From Paludibacteraceae bacterium (lineage in GTDB: Bacteria > Bacteroidota > Bacteroidia > Bacteroidales > Paludibacteraceae): a stretch of DNA of 64,000 bases. Of the stretch, positions 8,337 through 16,497 are shown piece by piece (position 1 is the stretch's first letter; every line of letters starts with the position of its first letter). The DNA lies in assembly GCA_017446585.1 (NCBI GenBank), contig JAFSQL010000016.1:1-64000 (forward strand). Reading direction: 5' to 3'. The notes beneath the pieces are model-generated. The model saw nothing but the letters and a program-made list of their open reading frames with translations. It did not search any database and was not told where the DNA came from. The translations under genes were made by a program, and so were the position numbers.

Positions 8337-9310
8337 TCTTCCGCTCCTTCCCTGTTAGCGCGGTCTTTAAGGAAACTGTCCACGTGTCTGCTCCAGCGTC
8401 CTTTGTCAATCTCGCTGACCTGAACCATCAGTCCCGTGTCCAAGATGTTTCCGAACTCACGGTTGATGCCCGTTCCGAACGAACGCATCGTTGGCGACAA
8501 TTTGAAGTAACTTGAAATGAGCGGCGGAACGCTTACCCCATGTTCTCTCGCATAGCGTCCGAGGCGAAGGAAGGCGGCCTCTCTGTCTTCGCACCCGTCG
8601 AACAACGCTTTTGTCTCCTCGCTGATGTTACTGTCTTTGTCGAAGTAGGCGTCTTTCACGGTCAGCAATCCGTCCGTGTCGGCGCACAAGTTGTCCAAGA
8701 AGTAGAAGATAGCCTCTGATACTTGCGGGTTGAAGTCTGGATAGACGGTTATTTTGCCTATCACATATCTTATCTCGTGTGGTTCGAAGTAGTTCAGTAC
8801 GAGCAGTCCGTCCCACAGGTTGTCAAAGGCGAATATGGATTTTGCGCCACGTTTCGACGATTGATAGTCGGGATGAATGAAAGCGCGCCCAAGGTCAATG
8901 GTATAGGGGGCGTATTCGTTCATGAATTTTTCCGAAAAGCGGAACATGTGTTCGGTCACGATATAGGGTTGTCCGTCGCTTTTCAACGACCAATCCTTCC
9001 CGTGCAGATAGCGGTAGCCGCCCAATATCTCTTCCGCCTCCGGGTCCCAAACGATGAGTTGCTTGTATTGGTTCAACGGAGGCTCCAAAATGTCAAACTC
9101 GTCATAGTCCACTTCCTCGCCACTGCCGCCGCCGCCCAGTCTGAACGACCATTCGCGCAGGCGACCTATCTCGCGCATGACGTTCGGCGCTTGCGCTTGC
9201 GTGATGATGTATATTTGGTTGCCGCCTTTGTTGGTGTTCCTGACGAATCGTTCTGCTGTCAATTCCTGTTTTATCAAGTCCCTGTCTACCGGAGCGATGA
9301 TTTTTTTCAT
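8333..9310 (-). CDS. GNAT-superfamily N-acyltransferase, OlsB/GlsB-like
   Basis: Protein of 325 aa. The N-terminal two thirds match the acetyltransferase-5 branch of GNAT proteins once annotated as 'hemolysins'; recognisable parts are 'LGGYRYLHG' and 'TIDLGRAFIHPDYQ', the latter typical of OlsB-like enzymes that attach a hydroxy-fatty acyl chain to an amino acid. In Bacteroides the related GlsB makes glycine lipids with the O-acyltransferase GlsA. No GlsA-like gene is adjacent, so this role is an inference. A variant -7 box TATCTTCG lies at 9342-9335, about 25 nt before the start. The gene ends in a 4-nt overlap with hisH. Confidence 0.7.
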   Translation of the reverse strand: MKKIIAPVDRDLIKQELTAERFVRNTNKGGNQIYIITQAQAPNVMREIGRLREWSFRLGGGGSGEEVDYDEFDILEPPLNQYKQLIVWDPEAEEILGGYRYLHGKDWSLKSDGQPYIVTEHMFRFSEKFMNEYAPYTIDLGRAFIHPDYQSSKRGAKSIFAFDNLWDGLLVLNYFEPHEIRYVIGKITVYPDFNPQVSEAIFYFLDNLCADTDGLLTVKDAYFDKDSNISEETKALFDGCEDREAAFLRLGRYAREHGVSVPPLISSYFKLSPTMRSFGTGINREFGNILDTGLMVQVSEIDKGRWSRHVDSFLKDRANREGAEE

Positions 9311-9347
9311 GTCTTTCCGTTTCTTTTTGCGCCGCGAAGATACGTTT

Positions 9348-9410
9348 AATTCTTAACTCTTAACTCTCAAATCTTAACTCTCTGCCAGCAGGCAGGTTAA
9401 CTCTTATTCC
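9348..9410. repeat. Short tandem-like repeats (TTAACTCT) with a small palindrome
   Basis: The 109-bp gap between the lipid kinase gene and the acyltransferase gene contains four copies of (C)TTAACTCT with small spacers. Between the third and fourth copies lies the hairpin CTGCC-agca-GGCAG. No coding capacity seen. Confidence 0.6.
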
Positions 9411-9419
9411 TCAACAACC

Positions 9420-10499
9420 CTATTTTGAAAAATATCTTCGTGCCAACTGACGCAGGTTCGTGCGCAACTCCTGCGGAAGTTTTTGGACTTTCTCCCCGCT
9501 TTGTTTTAACCGCTCTTGGACGGCGGCTGATATGTCACTGACCTTGTCCGTGAACTCCTGCGGGTCAATCACTCGGCACGAGGTTTCCGCAAAGTCCTTT
9601 TTCACCCACACGCTCAAGGCTCCGCTTTCAATGCTCACGTCCGTCGGAACGCTCATTCTCACCGGTTCTCCGTCGCAGTGGAATCGGTCGTCCTCTGCCT
9701 CCAATATCCTTGCCTCCTTCACCAATCGAGTCTCCACGTTCGGCAGTTTGTCTATGTATCCGCCCATCAGTGCCGCACCCTCTATCCCTGCCAATGCGAA
9801 AGGGAACGGACGTATCATCGTCACGCTCAACAACCCGTCCTGCAGCGATGCTTCCGGGGCTATGAAGGCGTTATTGCCATATTGGTTGGCGTTGGCGAAG
9901 CAGAAAGTCAAAAACCGTCCCTCGACCACCTCACCGTCCAACTCCACTTTTGCCATGACGCCCTTGTAATTCAATATCTCGCTTGCTATGTGTTTCAGAT
10001 ATGCCTCCTTGCCCCTATGCTTGCCGCCCGTCTTGTCAAACAGGAAGGCGATGTCCGACTCAAAACCGAATCCCGCCGTGCAGAAAAACTTTCTGTCGCC
10101 TATCCTTCCATGGTCAATTTGGGTCTTTCTGCCGTTCAACAAGTAATCTACTTGCTCCTCCGCCTTGTGGGGCAAATGCAGGCTACGTGCCAATCCGTTG
10201 CCGCTTCCGCGCGCTATGATGCCTACGCTAACGCCGCTGCCCGCTATAGCTGACGCTATCTCGTTAATCGTCCCGTCTCCGCCTACCGACACCAGCAGCA
10301 CCTCATCCGTCCTCCCTGCCTCCGCGATTCTTCTCGCCTCCTCGGCTGCATATTCCGAAGCCTCACCGCGGCGTTGCAGCACGTGAATGGATGTCGTCAC
10401 ATTCATGCCGCGCTTGCCTATCAGGTCTATCAAGTGACCTGCGTAGCGCGTGTTATTTGCGTTTCCGCTTATGGGATTGACTATAAAACGTATTTCCAT
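9420..10499 (-). CDS. Diacylglycerol/sphingosine kinase family lipid kinase (YegS/LCB5-like)
   Basis: Protein of 359 aa with the DAGK catalytic domain at the N-terminus: phosphate-binding 'VNPISGNAN', the nucleotide loop 'SVGGDGTINE' and 'ARGSGNGLAR'. The C-terminal beta domain follows, ending with a helical tail. It phosphorylates a lipid (diacylglycerol, sphingoid base or similar; the substrate cannot be told). I chose the start at 10499 (MEIRFIVNP). The preceding gene ends 13 nt upstream, and a -7 box TATCTTTG (10512-10505) ends 5 nt before the ATG, so a leaderless internal transcript is predicted in addition to read-through from the DUF5686 gene. Confidence 0.9.
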   Translation of the reverse strand: MEIRFIVNPISGNANNTRYAGHLIDLIGKRGMNVTTSIHVLQRRGEASEYAAEEARRIAEAGRTDEVLLVSVGGDGTINEIASAIAGSGVSVGIIARGSGNGLARSLHLPHKAEEQVDYLLNGRKTQIDHGRIGDRKFFCTAGFGFESDIAFLFDKTGGKHRGKEAYLKHIASEILNYKGVMAKVELDGEVVEGRFLTFCFANANQYGNNAFIAPEASLQDGLLSVTMIRPFPFALAGIEGAALMGGYIDKLPNVETRLVKEARILEAEDDRFHCDGEPVRMSVPTDVSIESGALSVWVKKDFAETSCRVIDPQEFTDKVSDISAAVQERLKQSGEKVQKLPQELRTNLRQLARRYFSK

Positions 10500-10504
10500 A
10501 TCCG

Positions 10505-10512
10505 CAAAGATA
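10505..10512 (-). promoter_or_regulatory. -7 box immediately before the lipid kinase start codon
   Basis: TATCTTTG on the minus strand, overlapping the stop codon of the DUF5686 gene. Only 5 nt separate it from the ATG, so transcription would begin at or next to the start codon. Confidence 0.5.
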
Positions 10513-13101
10513 TTAAAAATCAAACTCAAATTTGATTCTTATGCCCCAACTTGGTGCCGCTGGATTGTCCAAATACGTGAACCGTTTCACAAAATCCACC
10601 CGCAATAATCGCCAAATGTTCGTGATGCCAACGCTACCTTCTATATAGGGCTTCTTCTCTAAACTGTAGGTCATTACCCTTCCTTCCTCATCCACGGGCA
10701 ATTGCGGCAAGTCCGTGTGACTCATTGGGTTCTCTCTTGCCTCCAACTCTCCCCACAAGGCCTTCACCGTCGCTACCTCACGCCATTTCAACCGCCTGAT
10801 GGCAGGAATCTTGTTCAAAAAGAATCCTCCTGCGTTATACTCCACCCACACCGAAGCATATTGTGACGATACGAACTCCAGATAGTTCATCATGTTATAT
10901 GCGTTCAGATATAGGAACGACTGGTTACTTTGGTGCGTTACTAAGGCGGGATATGCTGTGCTGCCCCACACCTTGCCGGCTTCCGCCCTCACGTCCGCTG
11001 TGCCCATCACCCAGATGTAGAAACGTTTCTTCGCGCTCACCACAAGTCGGTGATAGTCATAATCGGTCCCTATCGCCTTGTTCCCTATGGCATATTCCGC
11101 CGTGAATATCGGATACTTCGATGGCACTGTATGGCGTGACGCTCTTCCTTGGTAGAACTTCTCCTTCGGAGCGTAACGCAACGTGATGAACGCCTCGTTC
11201 ATATTCAATCCACCGAGATCCACATTCGCTGGCGTGACAAAGGTTAGGTCACCTCCTGGCTTCACCTTGAACAACCTGAATCCCACGTCATACGAAAAGT
11301 GATTCTTGAACTCAAACAAATGACTCAACGTCACGCAGTCGTCATAATACATCTTCCGGTTCTCATGCCTTCCTACTGCGCTGAACACGCTGTTCTCGTT
11401 CACGTTCGCCGACCTTCCGGGCACGTGCGTGTCGTGATAGTAACTCAACGTGACTGTTCTGGCGGGAAAGTCAAACACGCTCCCTTTCGTCATCGACAAT
11501 GCTGCCTTTCCATACCATTTCCATCGCTCGTCCCTCGTCCCGTAAGCCACGTATGCGGCAAGGTTCACGCGCTTCGTCAGGTAGTTCGTGGTTCTGCCTC
11601 CAAAGCGTAGCCGATGACCCTCCACCGCGTTATATCCATAGAATCCGTACAGTGGACCGATCTCCACCTTCTCCATGTCCCAATAGCCGCGACCGATGAT
11701 GTCCGCCGTCCTCATTGCCCTCCTCATCATAGGCACTTTCTGCACACTGTCCATCAATTCATAGGTCCGCTCCTGCGTCTCGCTCAACGCCTCCAATCGC
11801 TCCGACCGCCAAAAGGCGCTGTCGCCATCGTGCAGACCCTTCTCCCGTGTCTCGGGCATACCGCCTGTCAACTCCGCCGTCAATTTCCCTTGACCTGCCT
11901 TCATTGCCTTCTCCACCGCCTCGCGCTCCCTCTCATCCAAATGCTCGAACAGACTGTCCGCCACCTCAATCCTTGGCAACTCCCGATTCTCGAACACCTG
12001 CAACCGCTCACCCAACACGCCTGGCAAGTCATATCCGGCGTAGAAATCTACTAACAGATAGTCACGCTTCATCATCCAGCCCCTTCCTGGCACCTTCTCA
12101 TAATCCTGCGTCACCCTCACGCCACGGATGAAATTCACGTTTATCCTCCCGTCCACGCCCATGTCAACTCGTTTCACGGCATAGTCCCCGTCCAACGTGA
12201 TATACAAGTTTCCCGTGAACATCAAGTCCGCCTTGTTCCTTGAAGCGAAAAACACACGCACGCACCGTGTCGTGTCTATCGTCGTCGTGTCTTGAATGTA
12301 GTAACGGTAAAACTGTGGCGCACCCGTCGCCAACGGACTCAAAAAACCGTTCGTCAGGAATGTGATCGTGTTTTCGTACACGTTGATATCCTGATACATG
12401 TATTTCAAGTATTCCGCCACGCCGTCATTGTCCACCTGCAAACCTTTCACGCGCACCATCTGCTCTCCTATCGTGATTGTTTTCTTCGCTCCGTCACTCT
12501 TTCTTTGATATATGTCGTGCAAGTTTTCCTTCAGATAGATCGGCAACGCTTCCTTGCCCTTCACCAATGTCGTGTCCGTGTTCTCGAACACGAAATTCAC
12601 GCTTTTCAACATCTTCTTCTCTTTCAACCCGTCCGTGATGTCATTTATCGCGAACATCGTCTTCTCATAATGACGCGTTCGCGTTAAGTCCGCCTCCTGA
12701 CGTTGGTTCTCCTCCCTTCTTGAGGTCGCCTTCCTGATTAGTTCCACCGCGGGATTTCCCTTGTTCCTGTACTTCTTCCTCGTCACTACTACCTCCCTCA
12801 GCTCTTCCGCTCTCGGCTTCAACTCAATGTCCAAATATCGGTTCCCACCCACCTTCACCGTGTCGCTCTCGTAGCCCATCATCGACACAATCAGTGTCTC
12901 GCCTCTCTCCGCCTTCACCGTGAACGCCCCGTTGTCATCTGTCATCACACCGCGCGCTTCACCGCCCGAACCGCACACCGCCACCGCCGCGAACCCCACG
13001 GGCTCACCGCTATGCGCGTCCTTCACCACCCCCGAGTAGTCCGTCGCCCACGCCGCCACGCCACTTATCCACCAACATAATATGATAGCCCAATACCTCA
13101 A
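10513..13101 (-). CDS. DUF5686 / carboxypeptidase-regulatory-like outer-membrane protein
   Basis: About 862 aa if translation begins at TTG 13101-13099. That codon overlaps the stop of the amidohydrolase gene (TTGA) and gives a clean signal peptide (RYWAIILCWWISGVAAWA). No ATG exists between the amidohydrolase stop and the signal peptide; the frame is open further upstream only because it runs through the amidohydrolase gene. Residues 22-100 form a CarboxypepD_reg-like beta-sandwich ('SGVVKDAHSGEPVGFAAV', 'MTDDNGAF'). The rest matches DUF5686, with a C-terminal outer-membrane barrel ending FEFDF. Function unknown; TonB-family regulatory domains and barrels suggest a cell-surface role. The coding strand is GC-rich. 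Confidence 0.82.
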   Translation of the reverse strand: MRYWAIILCWWISGVAAWATDYSGVVKDAHSGEPVGFAAVAVCGSGGEARGVMTDDNGAFTVKAERGETLIVSMMGYESDTVKVGGNRYLDIELKPRAEELREVVVTRKKYRNKGNPAVELIRKATSRREENQRQEADLTRTRHYEKTMFAINDITDGLKEKKMLKSVNFVFENTDTTLVKGKEALPIYLKENLHDIYQRKSDGAKKTITIGEQMVRVKGLQVDNDGVAEYLKYMYQDINVYENTITFLTNGFLSPLATGAPQFYRYYIQDTTTIDTTRCVRVFFASRNKADLMFTGNLYITLDGDYAVKRVDMGVDGRINVNFIRGVRVTQDYEKVPGRGWMMKRDYLLVDFYAGYDLPGVLGERLQVFENRELPRIEVADSLFEHLDEREREAVEKAMKAGQGKLTAELTGGMPETREKGLHDGDSAFWRSERLEALSETQERTYELMDSVQKVPMMRRAMRTADIIGRGYWDMEKVEIGPLYGFYGYNAVEGHRLRFGGRTTNYLTKRVNLAAYVAYGTRDERWKWYGKAALSMTKGSVFDFPARTVTLSYYHDTHVPGRSANVNENSVFSAVGRHENRKMYYDDCVTLSHLFEFKNHFSYDVGFRLFKVKPGGDLTFVTPANVDLGGLNMNEAFITLRYAPKEKFYQGRASRHTVPSKYPIFTAEYAIGNKAIGTDYDYHRLVVSAKKRFYIWVMGTADVRAEAGKVWGSTAYPALVTHQSNQSFLYLNAYNMMNYLEFVSSQYASVWVEYNAGGFFLNKIPAIRRLKWREVATVKALWGELEARENPMSHTDLPQLPVDEEGRVMTYSLEKKPYIEGSVGITNIWRLLRVDFVKRFTYLDNPAAPSWGIRIKFEFDF

Positions 13102-14507
13102 CCTTTGACACTCAAAAATCTTCTCGGATTCTCTATCGTCATCATGTCCCACTCCTCGCTCGTGAACACCCGCTTGAAGTGCTCCGCGTACTCCTCCATG
13201 TCCCGCTCGTAAATCATGTTCATATAGTAGTCCGAGCCGTACAGAAAACGACGCTTCAAATCCTCCTCCTTCACGAAAAACGCCTCCCTCATCCGCCGCA
13301 AACCCTCCTCCGTCGGAATGTTCGACAAGTCCGTGTACAAGTTCGGAAACGCCCAACTGCCGTCCTCCCTCCGCTCCGTCATCAACCTCCAAATCTCACG
13401 TGTCCACGCCGTCGTCCCCGGCAAGTGACCGAAGTGCGCCAAATCTATCTTCAAGTTCGGAAACCTCCTCAGCACCTTCTCCCACAGCATCGGGTGATTC
13501 AGCGTCTCGCAGTGCTCCAGCACCCGCTCCCGGCTCATCAACCCTCGCTCCTTGAACCTCCACACGCCGCGCACCTCCTTCACCTTCCCGTCCTCATACA
13601 CGTCACCTTCCACCCACAACCGGTTCGCCAACGTCGTCAACCCGCTTCCCGACACGTGCGCTATCACGGGCACGCCCTCACGCTCGCAATAGGCGTACAT
13701 CGCCATCAACATCGGATGCGTCGGACTGTAACCTAATGGCGTGTACAACTTGAAACCCACGAACACCCCCCCGTTCCTCCTCAACTTGCTTGTGATGGGC
13801 GTCAGGTCATAAGTCCCGTCCGTCCTTACCTTATAGTTCGATTCTCTCCTCGGATCTACCGAATAGAAAGGGAAAATCTCCGTCGGCCGCTCCCTCGTCA
13901 ACCGCTCCATCTCCTCCACCTGCCTGCCGAACCCGTCCAGAGTCTTGCCGCCTATCCATGTGCTATGATACGCTCGCTTCGACAGCAACTTCTTCAACAT
14001 CCCTCCCATCCTTCGCAACTCTATCGCCATCCCGCGTCGTCCCAACGTCTGACCCTTCTCCTCGCTCAACTTCGCCGAACGTTCGCTCACCTTCTCCACC
14101 TCCTCACGCACGAGGTCTATCAGACGGTCCGTATTCACCAACGCGTCCTCCTCGTCCTCCTGCTTTCGCGTCAACCCGTACAGATCCAACGTCAATGGGC
14201 AAAAGGCGAATCCCTCCTCCTTCCTTTTCAATTTCCCTAATATCCGCTTCGGTGATAACATCGAGGTCACCGCGAACAGCAATGCCGACCTCACGCCCCT
14301 TGACAAGTGTTGCGCCTCACGCTCGCGCCTCACGTCACGACGGCTCTCCCTTAACGTCAGCTCCGCCCTCGACAACATCCTCGCTATGTCCAACAGCATG
14401 AACACGCTCAACTCCTTCCTGTTGAAGAAGTGACAGTGTATGTCTATTCGCTTGCCCGGACTTGGCAGTTCCGTGTCCCCCAACTTATCTTGTAATGTCT
14501 TACCCAT
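13098..14507 (-). CDS. Amidohydrolase-family metal-dependent hydrolase
   Basis: Protein of 469 aa in a TIM-barrel fold. The metal-binding HxH lies at His24/His26 (DIHCHFF). Further ligands are likely in 'PVIAHVSGSG', 'DLAHFGHLPG' and 'LYGSDYYMN'. This is the amidohydrolase-2 pattern (decarboxylases and lactonases), but with a helical insertion rich in Arg/Glu at about 35-185 that is not typical. Substrate unknown. A -7 box TAAATTTG (14526-14519) ends 11 nt before the ATG, so the leader is very short. It is the first gene of an operon with the DUF5686 gene, with which it overlaps by 4 nt. Confidence 0.75.
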   Translation of the reverse strand: MGKTLQDKLGDTELPSPGKRIDIHCHFFNRKELSVFMLLDIARMLSRAELTLRESRRDVRREREAQHLSRGVRSALLFAVTSMLSPKRILGKLKRKEEGFAFCPLTLDLYGLTRKQEDEEDALVNTDRLIDLVREEVEKVSERSAKLSEEKGQTLGRRGMAIELRRMGGMLKKLLSKRAYHSTWIGGKTLDGFGRQVEEMERLTRERPTEIFPFYSVDPRRESNYKVRTDGTYDLTPITSKLRRNGGVFVGFKLYTPLGYSPTHPMLMAMYAYCEREGVPVIAHVSGSGLTTLANRLWVEGDVYEDGKVKEVRGVWRFKERGLMSRERVLEHCETLNHPMLWEKVLRRFPNLKIDLAHFGHLPGTTAWTREIWRLMTERREDGSWAFPNLYTDLSNIPTEEGLRRMREAFFVKEEDLKRRFLYGSDYYMNMIYERDMEEYAEHFKRVFTSEEWDMMTIENPRRFLSVKG

Positions 14508-14518
14508 GATTTTGAGTG

Positions 14519-14526
14519 CAAATTTA
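14519..14526 (-). promoter_or_regulatory. -7 box for the amidohydrolase-DUF5686 operon
   Basis: TAAATTTG on the minus strand, 11 nt upstream of the ATG at 14507. It is divergent from the rimP promoter 34 bp away. Confidence 0.5.
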
Positions 14527-14559
14527 CGCTTTTATTGTTCTATATTCCTAAAATATATA

Positions 14560-14567
14560 TATCTTTG
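14560..14567 (+). promoter_or_regulatory. -7 box for the rimP-nusA-infB operon
   Basis: TATCTTTG matches TAnnTTTG. The predicted transcript starts near 14572 and then enters the leader hairpin at 14587. Confidence 0.55.
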
Positions 14568-14586
14568 CGCAACTTTTTGATTGGGA

Positions 14587-14618
14587 TGGGCGCTGATGAG
14601 GCACCCATTTTTATTTAT
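14587..14618 (+). promoter_or_regulatory. Terminator-like leader hairpin before rimP
   Basis: TGGG-C-GC (14587-14593) can pair with GC-A-CCCA around a 7-nt loop, followed at once by TTTTTATTTAT and then the start codons. The stem is short with one mismatch, so it is only a candidate attenuator. NusA-operon leaders in other bacteria are often controlled at this level. Confidence 0.35.
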
Positions 14619-15104
14619 ATGAAGATGAAAATGAACATCACTGACATACGGAATTTCGTGGAGGAGTATGTGGCGAATCACGGAGAGGCTTTGGGCATCT
14701 TTGTGGTGGATGTCAGCGTGGACGGTGATAACAATGTGGTGGTGTCTTTGGATAGCGAGGGTGGCGTTGACCTTGACTTTTGCGGGGCGTTGACGCGTGG
14801 ATTCGGTGAGCGATTCAACCAAGACGAGTACGACTATTCATTGGAGGTGGGTTCCTGCGGCTTGACATCCCCTTTGCGCATGCCGCGCCAATATGAGGTG
14901 CGTCGGGGCGAGAAGGTGGAGGTGCTGACGACGGACGGACGCAAGTTGAAAGGGGTGCTGACAGCGTCTGACGAGAGTGGCTTTCTCCTGACGGAGAAAC
15001 GGATGGTGAAGGCGGAGGGCGAGAAGCGTAAGCATGAGGAAGAGGTGACGACACGTTTGCTCTATACGGAAGTGAAATATACCAAACCGATAATCGAGGT
15101 TTAA
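14619..15104 (+). CDS. rimP: Ribosome maturation factor RimP
   Basis: Up to 161 aa; needed for 30S subunit maturation. The N-terminal alpha/beta domain contains 'IFVVDVSVDGDNNVVVSLDS', 'DFCGALTRGF' and 'YSLEVGSCGLTSPLR', matching the RimP pattern 'yxLEVsSPGldrPL' with the usual Pro region altered. A C-terminal SH3-like domain follows (VRRGEKVEVLTTDGR). Three in-frame ATGs are close together (14619, 14625, 14631); 14631 gives the best family N-terminus and 14619 is the first after the leader. It is the first gene of the conserved rimP-nusA-infB operon. Confidence 0.88.
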   Translation: MKMKMNITDIRNFVEEYVANHGEALGIFVVDVSVDGDNNVVVSLDSEGGVDLDFCGALTRGFGERFNQDEYDYSLEVGSCGLTSPLRMPRQYEVRRGEKVEVLTTDGRKLKGVLTASDESGFLLTEKRMVKAEGEKRKHEEEVTTRLLYTEVKYTKPIIEV

Positions 15105-15162
15105 GGAGTAAGAACTTTAAGGTTTTTAGAATAAAAAGATTAAAAATTAAACATATCCAACA

Positions 15163-16431
15163 ATGCGCAAATCAGACAATGCTCAAACAAAGTTCTCGGA
15201 GGTTTTTGCCGAGTCGAACAGCGAGTTGCAACTTGACAACACGACACTTCAAGGTGTGCTCGAGGACAGTCTTCGAAGCGTGATAGCGAAGACTTACGGT
15301 TCGGACGAGAATTACAGTTTCATCATCAATCCGGCTAAGGGTGATTTCGAAATTCATCACACGAGGACGATAGTTCCTGACGGTGAGGTGGAAGACGCTA
15401 ATTCGCAAATCTCACTTTCAGAGGCGCGTAAGGTGCAAGACGACTTTGAGGTGGGTGAGGAAATTGACGAGATTGTTGATTTCGCATCGTTCGGTCGTCG
15501 CATGATTCTGAATTTGCGTCAGACGTTCTCCGCGAAATTGAATGATTTGCGCAAGGATATTCTGTATCAGAACTACAGCGAGAAGATAGGTCAGATTGTC
15601 GCGGGTGAGGTGTATCAGACGTGGAAGCGTGAGACGCTGCTGATTGACGAGGACGGCAACGACATGTTGCTGCCTAAGGCGGCGCAGATTCCGGGCGAGG
15701 AGTTCCGCAAGGGTGACATGGTGCGTTGCGTGGTTGACCATATTGACAACGAAAATAACAATCCGAAGATTTATGTCTCACGCACGTCTCCTGTATTCTT
15801 GCAGCGACTGATGGAAATTGAGATTCCTGAAATCGCCGATGGCTTGATAACAATCAAGGCAATAGCGCGTGTTCCTGGTCAGAAGGCGAAAGTGGCTGTG
15901 GAGAGTTACGATGACCATATTGATGCGGTGGGCGCGTGCGTGGGTATGCAAGGTGCTCGTATACGCGGCGTGGGGCGTGAAATTTGCAATGAGAACATTG
16001 ATGTCATCAACTGGACGAACAATGTTCAGTTGTTGATTAAGCGTTCGTTGGCTCCTGCAAGCATTTCGTCACTGCGCATCGACGAGGAGACGAAGTCATG
16101 CAATGTTTATTTGGAGCCTGCTGAAGTCTCGAAGGCGATAGGCAAGAATGGTTCTAACATCAAGTGCGCAAGCCTGCTGACGGGCTACAAACTTGATGTC
16201 TATCGTGAGATGGAGAATCCTGAGGATGATGACATCTATCTCGAAGAGTTCAAGGATGTGATTGACGAGTGGATTATCGATATCCTGAAGCAACACGGTA
16301 TGAACACCGCAAAGCAGGTGCTTGCCGTGCCAAAGCAGGAGTTACTGTCGCTCACTGACCTCGAGGAAGAGACGGTTGATGACATTTATACCATCCTCAA
16401 CGAGGAATTCGAGGATGAGCAACAAGCATAA
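15163..16431 (+). CDS. nusA: Transcription termination/antitermination protein NusA
   Basis: Protein of 422 aa. The N-terminal RNA polymerase-binding domain covers about residues 1-135, the S1 domain 140-205 (IGQIVAGEVYQ...), and two KH domains 205-350, with the signatures 'ACVGMQGARIRGVGREI' and 'AIGKNGSNIKCASLLTG'. A short acidic C-terminal helical region ends with EEFEDEQQA. It binds RNA polymerase and nascent RNA and modulates pausing. 58 nt after rimP and 66 nt before infB, same operon. Confidence 0.97.
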   Translation: MRKSDNAQTKFSEVFAESNSELQLDNTTLQGVLEDSLRSVIAKTYGSDENYSFIINPAKGDFEIHHTRTIVPDGEVEDANSQISLSEARKVQDDFEVGEEIDEIVDFASFGRRMILNLRQTFSAKLNDLRKDILYQNYSEKIGQIVAGEVYQTWKRETLLIDEDGNDMLLPKAAQIPGEEFRKGDMVRCVVDHIDNENNNPKIYVSRTSPVFLQRLMEIEIPEIADGLITIKAIARVPGQKAKVAVESYDDHIDAVGACVGMQGARIRGVGREICNENIDVINWTNNVQLLIKRSLAPASISSLRIDEETKSCNVYLEPAEVSKAIGKNGSNIKCASLLTGYKLDVYREMENPEDDDIYLEEFKDVIDEWIIDILKQHGMNTAKQVLAVPKQELLSLTDLEEETVDDIYTILNEEFEDEQQA

Positions 16432-16497
16432 TCGTTTTTCCCTATCAACTTTATTTTTCACGATTCCTTCTTTCGTTTTTAACTTCTACTCCCAACA

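Noticed and set aside
14587..14605. CTGATGAG core like a hammerhead ribozyme before rimP
   Set aside because: There is no GAAA box placed to close stems II and III, and the hairpin around the motif is explained by a short leader stem.
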